A stretch of 64,000 bases of DNA from Atopsyche davidsoni. Lineage: Eukaryota > Arthropoda > Insecta > Trichoptera > Hydrobiosidae. A program made the translations under genes and the position numbers. Positions 11,530 through 23,049 of this stretch are shown here, in pieces; the stretch's first letter is position 1; each line of letters begins with the position of its first letter. The stretch is from assembly GCA_022113835.1 (NCBI GenBank), contig JAILWY010000004.1, forward strand, positions 6,203,501-6,267,500. Direction: 5' to 3'. The notes under the pieces are model-generated. The model was not told the origin of the DNA. It saw only the letters and a list, made by a program, of their open reading frames with translations, and did no database searches.

Positions 11530-14500
11530 TCCAATATATTATTACAATATAAATTAACAAAATAAAAAAATAGTAATTTTTTTAAATATTCCATTGCTGT
11601 TATATCTTTTTTTCAGTATTTAAGTGAAGGTCTTATCCTCATTTTCGTCAACCCAGCGTTTTAAACCTTTCAACCGCCGTGACCCTAGGGTTAAGTGGGA
11701 ATTCAAATTATTATATGCGAAGTATAAACGATGTACCTATGTATTTTAACCAATAATTTTTTGAGTAACAGAAATATTTGCTGTATCTTGTACTCTAATA
11801 AAATCGAATCTTCATTCGTCGTAGTAAAATAGGCAATTTCTTATTTTTTTTCATTCAGAATATTTTTAGGTGAAAACCTTTTAACAGATAAAGTTTTTCG
11901 CAAAAACCTCAACAACGCGTACGAAAAAAGAACATGAAATTGAATAAAATATGTGATATAAATGGTTATATTTTACCCTTGTTGAAAATCTGTGGTAAGT
12001 GGTAAGTACTCGTATATCAACCTACTAAATGTATTAAATTCGATCTTTTGCCAGTCATTTACGGGGGAGTATCTGCGTATTTGTATGAATATAGTATGAG
12101 CCGGGCGGTGCGGGTTAAACGCCTTTTTTACGGTCGCCCTTTGACTTTGTGGTCTCTTAACACTTCACTTACCGGCAGTGTTTCAACAGCCGCCTCCTGA
12201 GCCTGCCCCAGCTCACCCCGTCAGCAATATATCACCAAAAAAAAGATCTCAGAACGTACTGAATGAACACTGTATGAATACAAATAACCTTTGAAACGTT
12301 GTCTGAAATAAATTATTCATTTTAAAAAAAATTAAATTATATATATACATTATTTTCAAAAGCAATATCGACAAGGTGGTCTTTTGCATGAAAATTTTTT
12401 TTTTCAAAATGAGGTTTTTTAAAGAAATATTTGGTAATTACATTTATGCTTCTCATACAAATACAAATGTTGGCATCCCTTTATTTTTTGTGTTGTCATC
12501 CGTCAGCGCAGTTTCACGGGGTGGCATTAAAGCCTAGTAAATTTAGGAGCTCGTTTCGAAGGTACCGAGGGCTGAAGAGCGCTGCGCATATAAACACTGA
12601 ATAAAAAACACTCTGCCTTAATGGATTGTGTGGCCAGGGCCGACGTTTATGAGTGAATTCTTGATTTTTTATTATACTCCCATGGCCGTATTAGATTGTA
12701 AAATATATGCAGATGTTTCCCAACCAGAATACTCTGCAAGGAACCACTTTAAAATGGGCTTTCAGCCGAAAGAATAATATTTGAGATGGCCCGTTACGAG
12801 TCGTAAAAGTAAATTTCAAAATATTCACAAAATACCTAGAAAATTTTTACTGCTCATGATAAGTACTTTGGTTAAGTACCCGCTCGGAGCACTTCTTGTG
12901 CGTTGTAAGTAATTGGTGTTATTATTTAATTTTAAGTTTCATTTCATTATTTTCTTGCAATTTTTCATTCTTGCTATGATGTAGGAGAATAACTTAAAAA
13001 TATATTTTTATACCATATGAAGCTCTTTATTATTTTTAATTTTTTTTAGTTTATATACAAGCTGATGAAAATAATTTCTTAAAAAAACATACCAGTGTAA
13101 ATTTTGCAAGTTGGTAAGAGCATTAAAGTAATTAAACTAGTAAAACATTGAATAAATAAAACTCTGAATAAATTATACTTTTAATGAGAATTAATTATTA
13201 CATTCTGTAAAATCAAATTTACAGACTTTTTTTGATACGTTTGTCTCTATGTATGTGTATACATTTATACATTTAGATTACCTATAACATTCTTTTAGGA
13301 CATCAGTAGCATTTACCTGACATGATTTAATTATCATATCAAAAATAATGTAAATAATTCCTGACCACCAGCTACATTTCAAAATAAGTCGAAGTCACGC
13401 AAAATATGTGATCTCTCATAGATAAATATCTCCTGGTATCTTGAAAAACTGAACAAAATATTAAAATATAATAAGTTGTCTGCGAAAATCTATTTCTTAT
13501 ATTTTTCAAGTTTTTACAGTACAGATTCGTATGTTTTTTGGGGTAATACGATCAAAATTAATAAGATAATTACTTTTTGTAACTACCCGGTTAAAAAAAC
13601 CTAGTTGCCCCGAAAAATAGCGTTGATGTGAATTTTTATTTAAAAAGGTTGTTTTGTGACTGACAGAATTTATTTTTTAAAGAATTCATTTATAATATAA
13701 AAAAATAAATCATAACTAATAGATTTGAAAATGATATTTAATATTAAAATTGTTATTCAACTTGCTATTTTATTTACATATTTCTGGAATTGAATACTTA
13801 TTTAAAACTGTTTTTTTGCGGTTTCTTTTCCTGGATTTTTCGTTCAATTGACAGACAAGTACAAATTCTTCAACAGGCTTTATTACAAAATAATGAAAGT
13901 CTACAAAGAAATAAAAAAAACAACATCCAACATCACTCACAGAGATCTAGCTCGACCATCTTACAAACAACAAGGAGAGAGAAAAAAATAAAACATAAGC
14001 TTCCAGATCCTATTCAATACTTTATCAAATGCAAATGGCCGCCTGCTTTTATTTGCCACAAGACCATCGCCATTTTACTTTTATCTCTGTGGGGTAGCGC
14101 GAAGGGAGTGGATGGCACCCAACCCTTCCCGGTTGTTATATAATAAAATGAATTGAAAGAAACACCTGAAGAAAATATAAATCTTGCTTGCCCCGCGTTC
14201 TTCTTCCGGTTTTGGGCTCTTTTCTATATCAATGGAGTTTTATTGATACTGAGAGTATGCCGTATTGCGATAAAATTGGTGTACTTTTTTTCGAACTCCG
14301 TAGTTTAAAAATATATATTTATTTTAAAAATCTGTGACACAAAACAATTATCACCATATTTATTGGGATAATTACTCTATTTCCTTAAAAATGACACAGA
14401 ATGGGACCAATTATTTTATTAATTCTGACAAAACTAAAGTAGAGAAAAGTTCCCATAAAAAGAAGCAAGTTCAAAATAGGTTAGATAGTATATAAAATTG

Positions 14501-17040
14501 TTCTCGAAACATTATTTTAATAAAAATTGTGAAAAGACGTTAATTTAAATATATTAATAAAATTAGCTAAAATAAAATAATTTCTGTATTAAATAAAGTA
14601 TTTCATAATGGTGACATGAGTATCTATATTAAATCAATTTATTTTTAATTGTCTAATGAAATTTTACCTAGAAAAAAATATGTATTGTGTAATTTCTTTT
14701 ATTTTTATTTATTGATTTCTTTCAATAAAAATAAGTTCAAAAGCTTTATAGCAATAATTTCAACACTTTATAAGTGGATCTTGTCAATGAGATATGTCGT
14801 TATTTATTTTTTAACTTGTTTTACACCACACTGTGTAAATTAAGTAGCGAACAAATACATTTTTTTTAAAATTAGTATTCAATTTTTTTTAAATTGACCC
14901 CACTCACTGATTATCATGTACAATGGTAGTCATTTCTTTGAGAAGATTTTATCTGAAAAACAAGTTAACAAAGCATTTAAAGTATCTTTGCGATATGTAA
15001 ATCTTCGTGTAATGAGGCTATGCATCAAATAGCGCAAAACAAGATATAGTTGTGAGGTTATTACACCCATACATCACAAGTGTAATGTTAGTAACGGACT
15101 TAGCATGCAACAGATTGAGTCTTCTTGCCCTCGAACCCCACGCGTGTCTCCATAATACTCAGATTATGTGGTGACAAATTAGCTGTCTGTCTCTACATGC
15201 TAATAAACAATGCTGTAAACATTTCATGGGAATTATCTAGGATTCCATGTGAGTGTAAATAATACCACAGTGATACATCAAAAATAAAAATAACAAAGAT
15301 GAAAAAATATAAAAATATATTATGTTTATATGAAAAATTGAAGTAACATTCCTTTAGTATTATTTCTTTAGAGATACAATTGTGGTTTTTCTATAATAAA
15401 AATACTCCACAAAGACATTGTCTGCGTAGAATATAGTTTCTGAGATATTGAGCTTCAAAACACTACCTACTCTAAAATATATATACGTGATTTAAAATAA
15501 ATGATTCCAAGAAAATACAGTAAAGTCTTATATCTCAAAACGTTTATTTTATAAAACTCTGACATTTGAAAAATTTATATGCATTTTATTACGCATATAA
15601 ATGCATATAAAATAAACCCACGTATATAATTAAAACTAGATTATCTAACGTAAAATTTAATACAAATTTTTAAAAGTATGCTTAAATACAAAGTGAGACT
15701 TTATCCAATAATTAATATGAAAAGCCCATAGCTAGAATATCACTATTATTCTATTTGGGAGAACTTTCTCCATTTTCGCTTTTGCTGCTTAAATATGGAA
15801 ATACAGTACTGATTTAAAAAGCTTTTAGGGCTTATAATTGAATGGAAGATTGTATTTACAATAGATGTATAAAAACTGTACTTACGTAGGTAGTTTATAA
15901 GGATACGGAATCTATGTTGCATGCTCACACTTAGTCTTATAGTTACAGTACAGAATAGACGTGTTTGATTCGAAACGTAACAAAAACACAGTGCATTTTT
16001 TTATCAAGTATATTTCAAGTATAAAGAAGGAGCGTTCAAACTTCTGCAAGGTGTATTATAGAAGATGGTATCAGTCAAAAGTTCTATGCAGCTTCTGGAA
16101 TCAATTTCTCCGAACTGGATCTCCACACGCCGAGTAGCTCAGCCCTCCTGCATTCCCGGGGGTGCGCGGACTACAATTGCGGTGGCGTTCAGTCGAGGAC
16201 TGAGGAAGTTGGATGTGCAGAAGTGCTTTTTGAGTAGCGCCGGGCTGGTGGCTGTTAGCTGCATAGCTTGGATTGCCCAGAGATAGCCTGGTGTACAGGA
16301 ATACTCTCAAGCACACTGGCGCCGGTGGGAGGAAACGACTCAGCCGTCTCTTGGTTAATTTTGATGTTGAAACACGAGACAATACGATTGTTATAATAAT
16401 TTACAAAACAACTAAAAACACCACCAAACCGTGATAGGAAATTTATTTTTAAATTAAAAAACCAACAAAAACACAATTTATACTGCACGAATATTTTATA
16501 AAATTGTTCAAATTCAGTAACTAGAAAAAAATACATAAATGTGATTCTAATGATTATTTCTTGTTTTTTGTAACTATTGTACTAACACCATTGAACTATT
16601 GAGACCATGTTTTTACTTACAAAAATTAGTTTCAAATATTATGAAGCAGTTAAGTCTGCAACTCTCAACAGCGAGGAGGCAACGAAGACTTAAATCTCAT
16701 CTTTGTCTCAAACGTCAATATTTTCATTCATTCACGCATTGAAACGATTATAGAAACTCTCAGAAAAATATTATAGTGACTTGCGTGGGATTCGATGAGC
16801 CCACATACCTACGGCTTACATGGCCGGTACATTACTAACTATGTTAGCGAGTCACCTCCATTTAACAATCTTATTCTACATATGAACCAACGCACCCAGG
16901 CCAATTAATATTGAGTGACTTGCAATCACTGGACTTTTTAACTAAAGTACCAAAGTCAAGCAATTAATCCAATCTGGATATTATTTTTAACGTCTATTAA
17001 TTTAGCCGAAAAATTGGATTAAATGCTTTACTTCACATAT
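11530..17040. other. AT-rich non-coding DNA with several GC-richer islands
   Basis: No gene supported. GC-richer islands lie at about 12,095-12,240, 12,530-12,680 (with a cgtttatgag word near 12,644), 15,085-15,190 and 16,060-16,345. The 16-kb island is covered by overlapping frames on both strands, none resembling a known family. A perfect 12-bp inverted repeat around ttatatgcattt lies at 15,575-15,610. Confidence 0.4.
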
Positions 17041-17490
17041 CAACACACTAAGGTGAGGCGGGTACTAGTACCCGTTTCGCGGACTGCTGTCTAAAGGTGG
17101 GGCGCGTATTAATACCTTTTCGAATGTGTTAACTATAAAAGCGGCAGAAGTTCATTTTACTCTTTAGGTTTACAGCTTGTAATGTTTGTTTAGGACTCGT
17201 CAACGTTATTTCTACCAATACCGTCCAGTGATTCTGAACAAAGTGACAATGAAGAAGTGGAGTGGTCAGAGAATGATAATCCTCCAATTATTGAACAATT
17301 TTTAGGACAAAGTGGTGTTGTTGTGATGCCAAGTAATCCGCGAAGTGTGTATGAAGTGGTTCAACTTTTTATAGGAAACGATTTATTTGACTACATAGTG
17401 TATAGACTAGATTTCACACGTGCAATTTTACGCGAATTTTGTCCGCTTTGCACATCAGTTTAGTCAATTTGGTTACCAGCTCAAAATATA
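17041..17490 (+). pseudogene. piggyBac-like transposase, N-terminal relic with its 5' end
   Basis: The plus-strand frame from 17,182 reads ATG TTT GTT and then a TAG at 17,191-17,193; it then stays open to 17,463 (90 codons). The peptide begins with an acidic serine-rich segment (SDSEQSDNEEVEWSEND), followed by NPRSVYEVVQLFIGNDLFDYIV. That matches the start of the piggyBac DDE domain, where an aspartate/proline-type segment leads into an FxLFFxDELxxLIV-like helix. Everything beyond, including all catalytic residues, is missing. A TATAAAA box lies at 17,134-17,140. Two related palindromic blocks upstream (aaggtgaggcgggtac... near 17,050 and aaggtggggcgcgt... near 17,095) look like terminal or subterminal transposase-binding repeats. 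It cannot encode an active transposase. Confidence 0.6.
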
Positions 17491-17670
17491 AATATAATAT
17501 AAGCTATTGTGTAAGAATAACATTTAATTTATTAAAAATACCTCATAATTAGCTCGGAGTTGCTAAACGGAAGAAAAAAAATCAAAAAGTGCAAATCAAA
17601 GAGTGTATAGACTAGATTTTGCACGCGTAATTTTGCACATCAGTTTAGTCAATTTGGTTACCCGCTTAAA
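17398..17670 (+). repeat. Imperfect direct duplication at the 3' side of the piggyBac relic
   Basis: The block gtgtatagactagattt ... gcacatcagtttagtcaa ... ggttacc occurs at 17,398-17,478 and again at 17,603-17,665, with about 18 bp missing from the second copy. The first copy supplies the last codons of the transposase-like frame. The two copies could mark a deletion junction joining the 5' part of the element to its 3' end, or a nested second insertion. Confidence 0.65.
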
Positions 17671-18560
17671 GTATGTTTAAATATAGGACTACTTCCTTTG
17701 TACAATAAACAAAGGTAAGTTCTTTGAATAAGATTGCTTTAGGCAGGTATTTTTACGTTTTGATATCATTGAATGCACAGGTATTGTACTTGTTCTGGCA
17801 TAATTAGAGTATGATGCTGATGTGTAAAACCTGTATAGGTAAAATCGCACTTACTATGACGGTCTTCACAAAAACCAATATGTCAATATTTTCACTGTGT
17901 AACGAAGGCCTTGCATGAGTGTTTACAGCAGATCTATTGCATATTAAATTTGTAATTAGCTGAAATATCTTGTTGCTGAATCTTGATTTTAAATCTGCAA
18001 CAACCCCGCATGCAGCTTGAGCCTTCAATAGCTGATAGACGCTCATCCCCTGCGGCGGGGGTCCCCGGCCAGCGCGGCCATGCGGCCACTTCGATGTGAG
18101 CCTCCTAGGGCCGTTCAATTTGAGGGCTCTAGACTCGGCTCGTGAGGGCCTCTTATTCAATATCCGAGTAGCCTTTCCAAGTGATCCTCCGCAGCCGCGG
18201 GGCACAAAGCCCGCAGGCCCTGGCCGGCGCACAATGGACTCTTTGTTCGGCGAGTCTTCCGGAAATAAAGAGGCTCTGGTCTTTCGCCTTTCGTAACGGG
18301 TTTAGCGGCTTTCTGAAGAATCTTTGCTGTTTTTTTTTAAAGGAAGACTTGACACTCTTTCAATATTTAAAAATGGATGTTTTGTATTTTTTTGAGATTA
18401 TATATGGATTAGGAATTTCAGGAAATCGTTGCGAATAGAATCTACAACCATTTTCAAGTGTCAGACTTCACTGATTGTATTAATGCAGATACAGTGATAT
18501 ACTCAAAAATAATTTTACAAGTACACTAGAAAACAGTATTTTATATATAATGATAAATGT
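17670..18560. other. Non-coding DNA with a GC-rich island at 18,000-18,300
   Basis: The island is among the GC-richest parts of the window and has overlapping open frames on both strands (142 codons minus, 66 and 85 codons plus). None resembles a known protein. The CpG density and lack of a single preferred frame suggest a non-coding or CpG-island-like element. Confidence 0.3.
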
Positions 18561-18757
18561 AACTTTATATTATGTCTTCACATTGAGTTTATTTAAATTA
18601 TTTTCATTACTAGTTTCGACCCGATACACTTGGTCATCATCAGATGCTTAACTAAACTGTTTAGTTAAGCAACGTGTTCAATGTGAAGACAAAATACAAA
18701 GTTACTTTAATCAATTTAATAATGGATCTTCACGAATCAAATGCCTTGTCCCTCAAC
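18561..18757. repeat. Foldback repeat with hammerhead on one side and tail on the other
   Basis: Arms 18,561-18,586 and 18,678-18,703 are reverse complements with two mismatches in 26. Between them lies a minus-strand hammerhead (18,604-18,648) and, abutting it, a perfect 25-nt palindrome (18,646-18,670, 12-bp arms around one base). The plus-strand arm continues into tggatcttcac ... caaatgccttgtc (18,723-18,750). The same words follow the plus-strand hammerhead at 38,697-38,725, so the arms are two oppositely oriented copies of one repeat tail. Confidence 0.75.
18604..18648 (-). ncRNA. Hammerhead ribozyme motif, minus strand
   Basis: Read on the minus strand: stem I 5' side GCAT; core CTGATGA (18,643 down to 18,637); one extra T; stem II GACC (18,635-18,632) pairing with GGTC (18,621-18,618); then GAAA; and the palindrome ACTAGT (18,614-18,609) as minimal stem III. 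Position 17 is A, giving a GUA triplet that obeys the NUH rule. The following ATG (18,607-18,605) pairs with CAT of the 5' side, a three-pair stem I. All invariant core bases (C3, U4, G5, A6, G8, A9, G12, A13, A14) are present. The self-complementary stem III suggests cleavage as a dimer, as described for hammerheads of Penelope-like elements. Activity is inferred, not shown. Confidence 0.7.
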
Positions 18758-18759
18758 AA

Positions 18760-20210
18760 GTATTTTATAATTGTAAGGTAATTTTTATAAAATATATTAA
18801 CAATCAAACTAATAATTGATGTACTTAATTTAAAATATAATAGATTTTTTGAATTATTAATATAAATTCATGTTACAAAATATTTATATAACGAGATATG
18901 ACATCATAGCCAAACTAAAACTTAAAATAAAAAATTCAAATTTAAAAAGTTTGGTTTTCTATTGATGTAAAAAAAAACTATTTTTAATTCTGTTTCCATT
19001 GACATCGTAAAGACTAAGAGACAATTGGCACTTCATGCCACAAGCTTTTTCACAGCACACCTGAAAGTGTTCCTGAAATAAAATCTACGCAAATAACTGT
19101 GATGGGGAAGCTTTTAAAAAGCTTTGATAAAAAAGACACCTTTTATATTGGCTATATTGGTTTCCACAGTCAAAGAGCTTTTACAAAACGTGTGTAGTAC
19201 AAAAAGAGAACACAGGGCGAAACTTAACCAATGAAAAAACATAACCTTCTGCAAAAAAATGTATTGATTCACTTGATAAATTAAGTGTCTTGTCCAATAT
19301 TTTATGAAAATTTCTCAGAAATCATATATGTGCGCAATTATTCTGTAATTATCAAGTAACTTTATGAAATCTCTTAGATATAAAACAATGGAAATTCTAT
19401 TACGAATAAAATCAAATAAAATAATTTAATAAAATTACAACAAATGTAAAGTAACGAACTAAATTTACATCTTTATAATACATAAAATAAGTAATCCAAA
19501 AAAATACAAACCAGTAATTCACAGTTAACTCAGTAGAAAATCTCTTATTTTGTGATTTTTGGTGATGTTTTAATATAAAAATTATTAATTTAAGAGAGGT
19601 GTGTGTCTAAATTTTTCAGGTAAGTTACGCCTGGTGAGATAGTCAGGCGTTTTAATAAATATCCTTTACTATTCCAAAGGAATATCTGAAAATGTGAGTT
19701 TTTTTTATTTGCTTGACGCTGAATAATACGACTTCCCAGTATTAATGCCCTGTGATTTTTCTGAAAAGGTTTTCGTGAGGATGAATAAAAGTTCTGAGGG
19801 TCGCTTACCTGAAAGTATGGCGTCTGATTTATCTGTCTCTTGCTTGCTAATTACCTGGAAATATGCTGAGTGAAAGTCTTGTTTTTTTCAAGCCAGTTAA
19901 GATTTGAATCGAAAATATTTTTTATGTGAATCAATCAGCCATATAATTCTATGTACATGTACAGTTAATTTTGTACACACACAAAACATTTGTAGGTGTA
20001 ATACACAAAACAAAAAATTGTATACGTCGTGTTTTTGAAGTTCAAGTATATTTTGTTATGTCTAAGAATAATGATAAGAAAAAGCTCGTATGTAAAATTA
20101 AGAAAAACAAAAACCACTGTCGGTGTATGATAATTTTGTTCTTAGGTTTTCGGAAAAAAATTCAAGAAAAAACGGTAATCAACGTGGGTGAGAAATCGGA
20201 AGTAGAGTAG
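18760..20210. other. AT-rich non-coding DNA
   Basis: No supportable gene, RNA or transposon end. The 79-codon frame at 19,971-20,210 is lysine-rich and has no recognisable content. Confidence 0.5.
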
Positions 20211-20213
20211 AGT

Positions 20214-20295
20214 TTAAAATACTGGTTCAAGATAAATATATATTCAATTACATGGTCACCAATATCCTCTGAGGAGAGACACTTTACAAAAAAAA
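20214..20295 (+). repeat. Family A fragment
   Basis: Plus-strand words actggttcaag, ggtcacc and ctgaggagagacacttt follow the order seen at 11,425-11,520 (minus) and partly at 51,590-51,650 (plus). It lies inside a 67-codon minus-strand frame, which is therefore repeat-derived. Confidence 0.6.
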
Positions 20296-20299
20296 GGTT

Positions 20300-22275
20300 T
20301 TCAACTCTAACCTTAAGGTAAAAAAACGTTGTTTTGCCAATTCTACATCTCAGAGTGGTGCACATAACTCATAGCTTTACATTTAAAAGCAGAAAACAAA
20401 CATGACGAAACACGACCGTTAAAATCCTTAACGGTGGCCCCAATACCAGTACAATACCTAAATACGAAATGATTCTTATTGTCTCTGTCAAAACCTGCAG
20501 TCATATTTAAAAGCAAATTCATGTATACAAAATCAAAAGCAAAAAACTGAAGGCTTGTGCTTAGTTTAAGTAAATCGGATAGACAGCAAGGGATGATACC
20601 TCGGTGTGGAGATACTTTCACTGCTTTAAATGTACAGCTCGGCCTCCCCGAGTGGAGGCTTTTCCGCGGCACGCACGCCCCTGGCTCGAATTGAAAACGT
20701 ACGCTGCAAATTCACAGCAGATATCAATAAAACAGATGCGCGATACACTTATGATACGTCTGGCCCAGAATAAAACCTGTAGAATTTCTATTTTAATATG
20801 CGCTTTGAAGTTTTTTATATTTTATTCTGGCTAGCTAGAATTCTGTATTTATTACATATATATTTTTTTTATTCGGTCCTTCAATTATTTTCCTTCAGTA
20901 TTGTCTATCAGCAAGTATTTTTTTTTAATACGTGACACAATAGCGGATAGCATCGTCTTCAAGAATTCACTGGTTTATATAAAATATTCGTTTCAATAGA
21001 ATCAGAAATACAAAATACATTGATAGTACAACATTTTATATTAGATTGTGCATATGCTTTTCGTTTAAGTCATATAATGCATAAGACAAGCTTACTCGAC
21101 TCTTTCAATTTCTGTAATAAGGATCACAACTGGCTTTCCAAACAGTCAAAATAAGTATAGAAACAGTGATATTTAGACTCTATGAAAAGCGTATTAGGTT
21201 GTAATAGAAATGGAGTCTTATCAATCGATATGAATAATGAGTCGTTTTTTTTAGTATATGCCGCGTGACAAGTCTTTTATAACCCACAGTTGACACGTGA
21301 GTGGATATATTTATAACTGAAGGAATAAATCAGTTTATGCCTGTATGGTAATTTTAAGGATTCTTGCACGTATTTGATATATTAAAAGACGGTATTAAAC
21401 CCTTGCTGCTTTACATAACTATAAACTTTATTGTGTTACAGCACTCTAAAACGCAAAGTTGTAGATATACCATCGTTATTTATTAAGTGCTTTCTGATAC
21501 TGTGTGAAAAAAAAATATATGACCATAATCCACATTATATTGATTTAATATTTAATTTGCCACATTTAAAAAAAATACGTAAAACTTTTCTATGAATAAT
21601 AAACAGACCAAAGAAAAAAATATTTTACAATATTCATAATAAGAAATAATTTATATAGTGTTTCTTGTTAAAATGGACACATTGGTTTTTTGGTTTGTTT
21701 AAAAGTCTTTTTCTTTGTTTATTCCCTCTTATTCTTCCAGTGTAAATTCTATTTTGATGTTTTCAAAGCCTTAAAATTTGACACCTGGGTACTTGACAAT
21801 CCTACTTAGCGAAATTTCCTTCGGGTTTCTCCCACCCTTTCAGAAATTTTCCATTTTAACCCTCCCGTGTGAAAATATGTAATCTCATTATTATTATCAT
21901 CGCTCGTAAAAGGATATTTCCCGGGCGGTATTTTCCCAAAGAACTTATTTTTTTCATGATACTTTTTTTGCAAATATACCATGAAAATAAAATGCAGCAT
22001 ACGAATGTTATCTAAGAAAAAAATTAAAGGACATTTTAGTACGTCAAGTATTCGCTCGATCGAGCTAACGATGTTCATTGGTACTTTATTCTTTCATCAT
22101 GAGTATTTTATTGCCATGCTTTTTCCATAAAGATATAATTTATGTCATTACATCAATATATTGATATTTCTTAATGATCTCGATAGAATGTGAGTGGCAA
22201 TTATTTTTTTATTTAAAGTCTGTAATAATTGGTTTATTCGTAGATATTTCCAGATTATTCTAACGTTTTGTATTA
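20300..22275. other. AT-rich non-coding DNA with one small GC-richer island
   Basis: An island at about 20,600-20,715 and a mildly GC-richer patch at 21,815-21,935 have no recognisable coding or repeat content. The remainder is AT-rich. Confidence 0.45.
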
Positions 22276-22280
22276 TTTTG

Positions 22281-22371
22281 GGTGTTTAACCATCCTCAGA
22301 CATTTCGGTTTCGGTGCTGAGGCCATATTCATGAACTGGACCAAAACTTCGGAGGGCCGAAACATCAAGCA
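22281..22371. repeat. Possible degenerate hammerhead-type foldback
   Basis: On the minus strand CTGAGGAT followed by GG (22,299-22,290) resembles a hammerhead core with the extra T, but no GAAAC follows a clear stem II. On the plus strand GGGCCGAAACATC (22,354-22,366) looks like the 3' half of a second copy, with a CTGAGGCC block upstream at 22,316-22,323. The two halves face apart, like the inverted copies at 8.6 kb. The match is weak and may be chance. Confidence 0.25.
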
Positions 22372-22973
22372 ACTTAACACCTTATTTCTAATAGAATTGC
22401 ATTATCTAATAAGTATATTTAAACTGATTTAATGAAGCTGTGAACTATTAAAAAAATTAATCTATTATTGGTTTATAGTTGTAGTTCTCTATATAAACAT
22501 ACGGCTGAGAATGAGTTTATACGATATCGTTTCAATTCCATTTCTAGCGGAAATTCAGAATTATTTTCTCGCTCCACCGAGGTATTTTAAAAGGAAATTG
22601 AAGTCATATTTTCAAAGCTACTTTTAACAATTTAGTCGTTCCGTATCGATTTTATATTTGTAATAACTTACAGAAATACTTCGCTACTTTTAAGTCAAAT
22701 TTATTGCTTATTTTTGATGAAGTTGTACATTTTGCACTATAACTCAATTGTTACTATTTTTATTGAACTTGATTTGTATAAATACACGATAAAGGCATTA
22801 AAGATAAATCACTTGTTGCAAGCCATTCAAAACAATAAATTAATTTTTCAATTTACATTTCGGTATTAGCAATACGATGTTATTTATATTATCAAATCTT
22901 CAAAAATATTTTTTTTATTAGCAAGAGTCTGTATTTAAAAGTGGATTTCGTCAAAAAACCCATATAGCCGCTA

Positions 22974-23045
22974 TGCGATTTAGTGGTTAAAATGATTCAT
23001 TGAATATTAAAGGGCCTTTGGTTCAAATTCGGATTCATTCATGAG
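22974..23045 (+). repeat. tRNA-derived SINE-like unit
   Basis: An A-box-like TGCGATTTAGTGG (22,974-22,986) is followed 46 nt downstream by a B-box-like GGTTCAAATTC (23,020-23,030). That is the spacing of an internal Pol III promoter in a tRNA-derived SINE head. No cloverleaf can be folded convincingly, so it is not a functional tRNA gene. Confidence 0.5.
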
Positions 23046-23049
23046 TTTT

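Noticed and set aside
17804..18232. 142-codon minus-strand frame as a host gene
   Set aside because: The GC-rich island is open on both strands, and the peptide is R-, P- and G-rich with no known family.
19195..19260. GGGCGAAACTTAACC as a hammerhead remnant
   Set aside because: No CTGANGA-type core upstream and no palindromic stem III.
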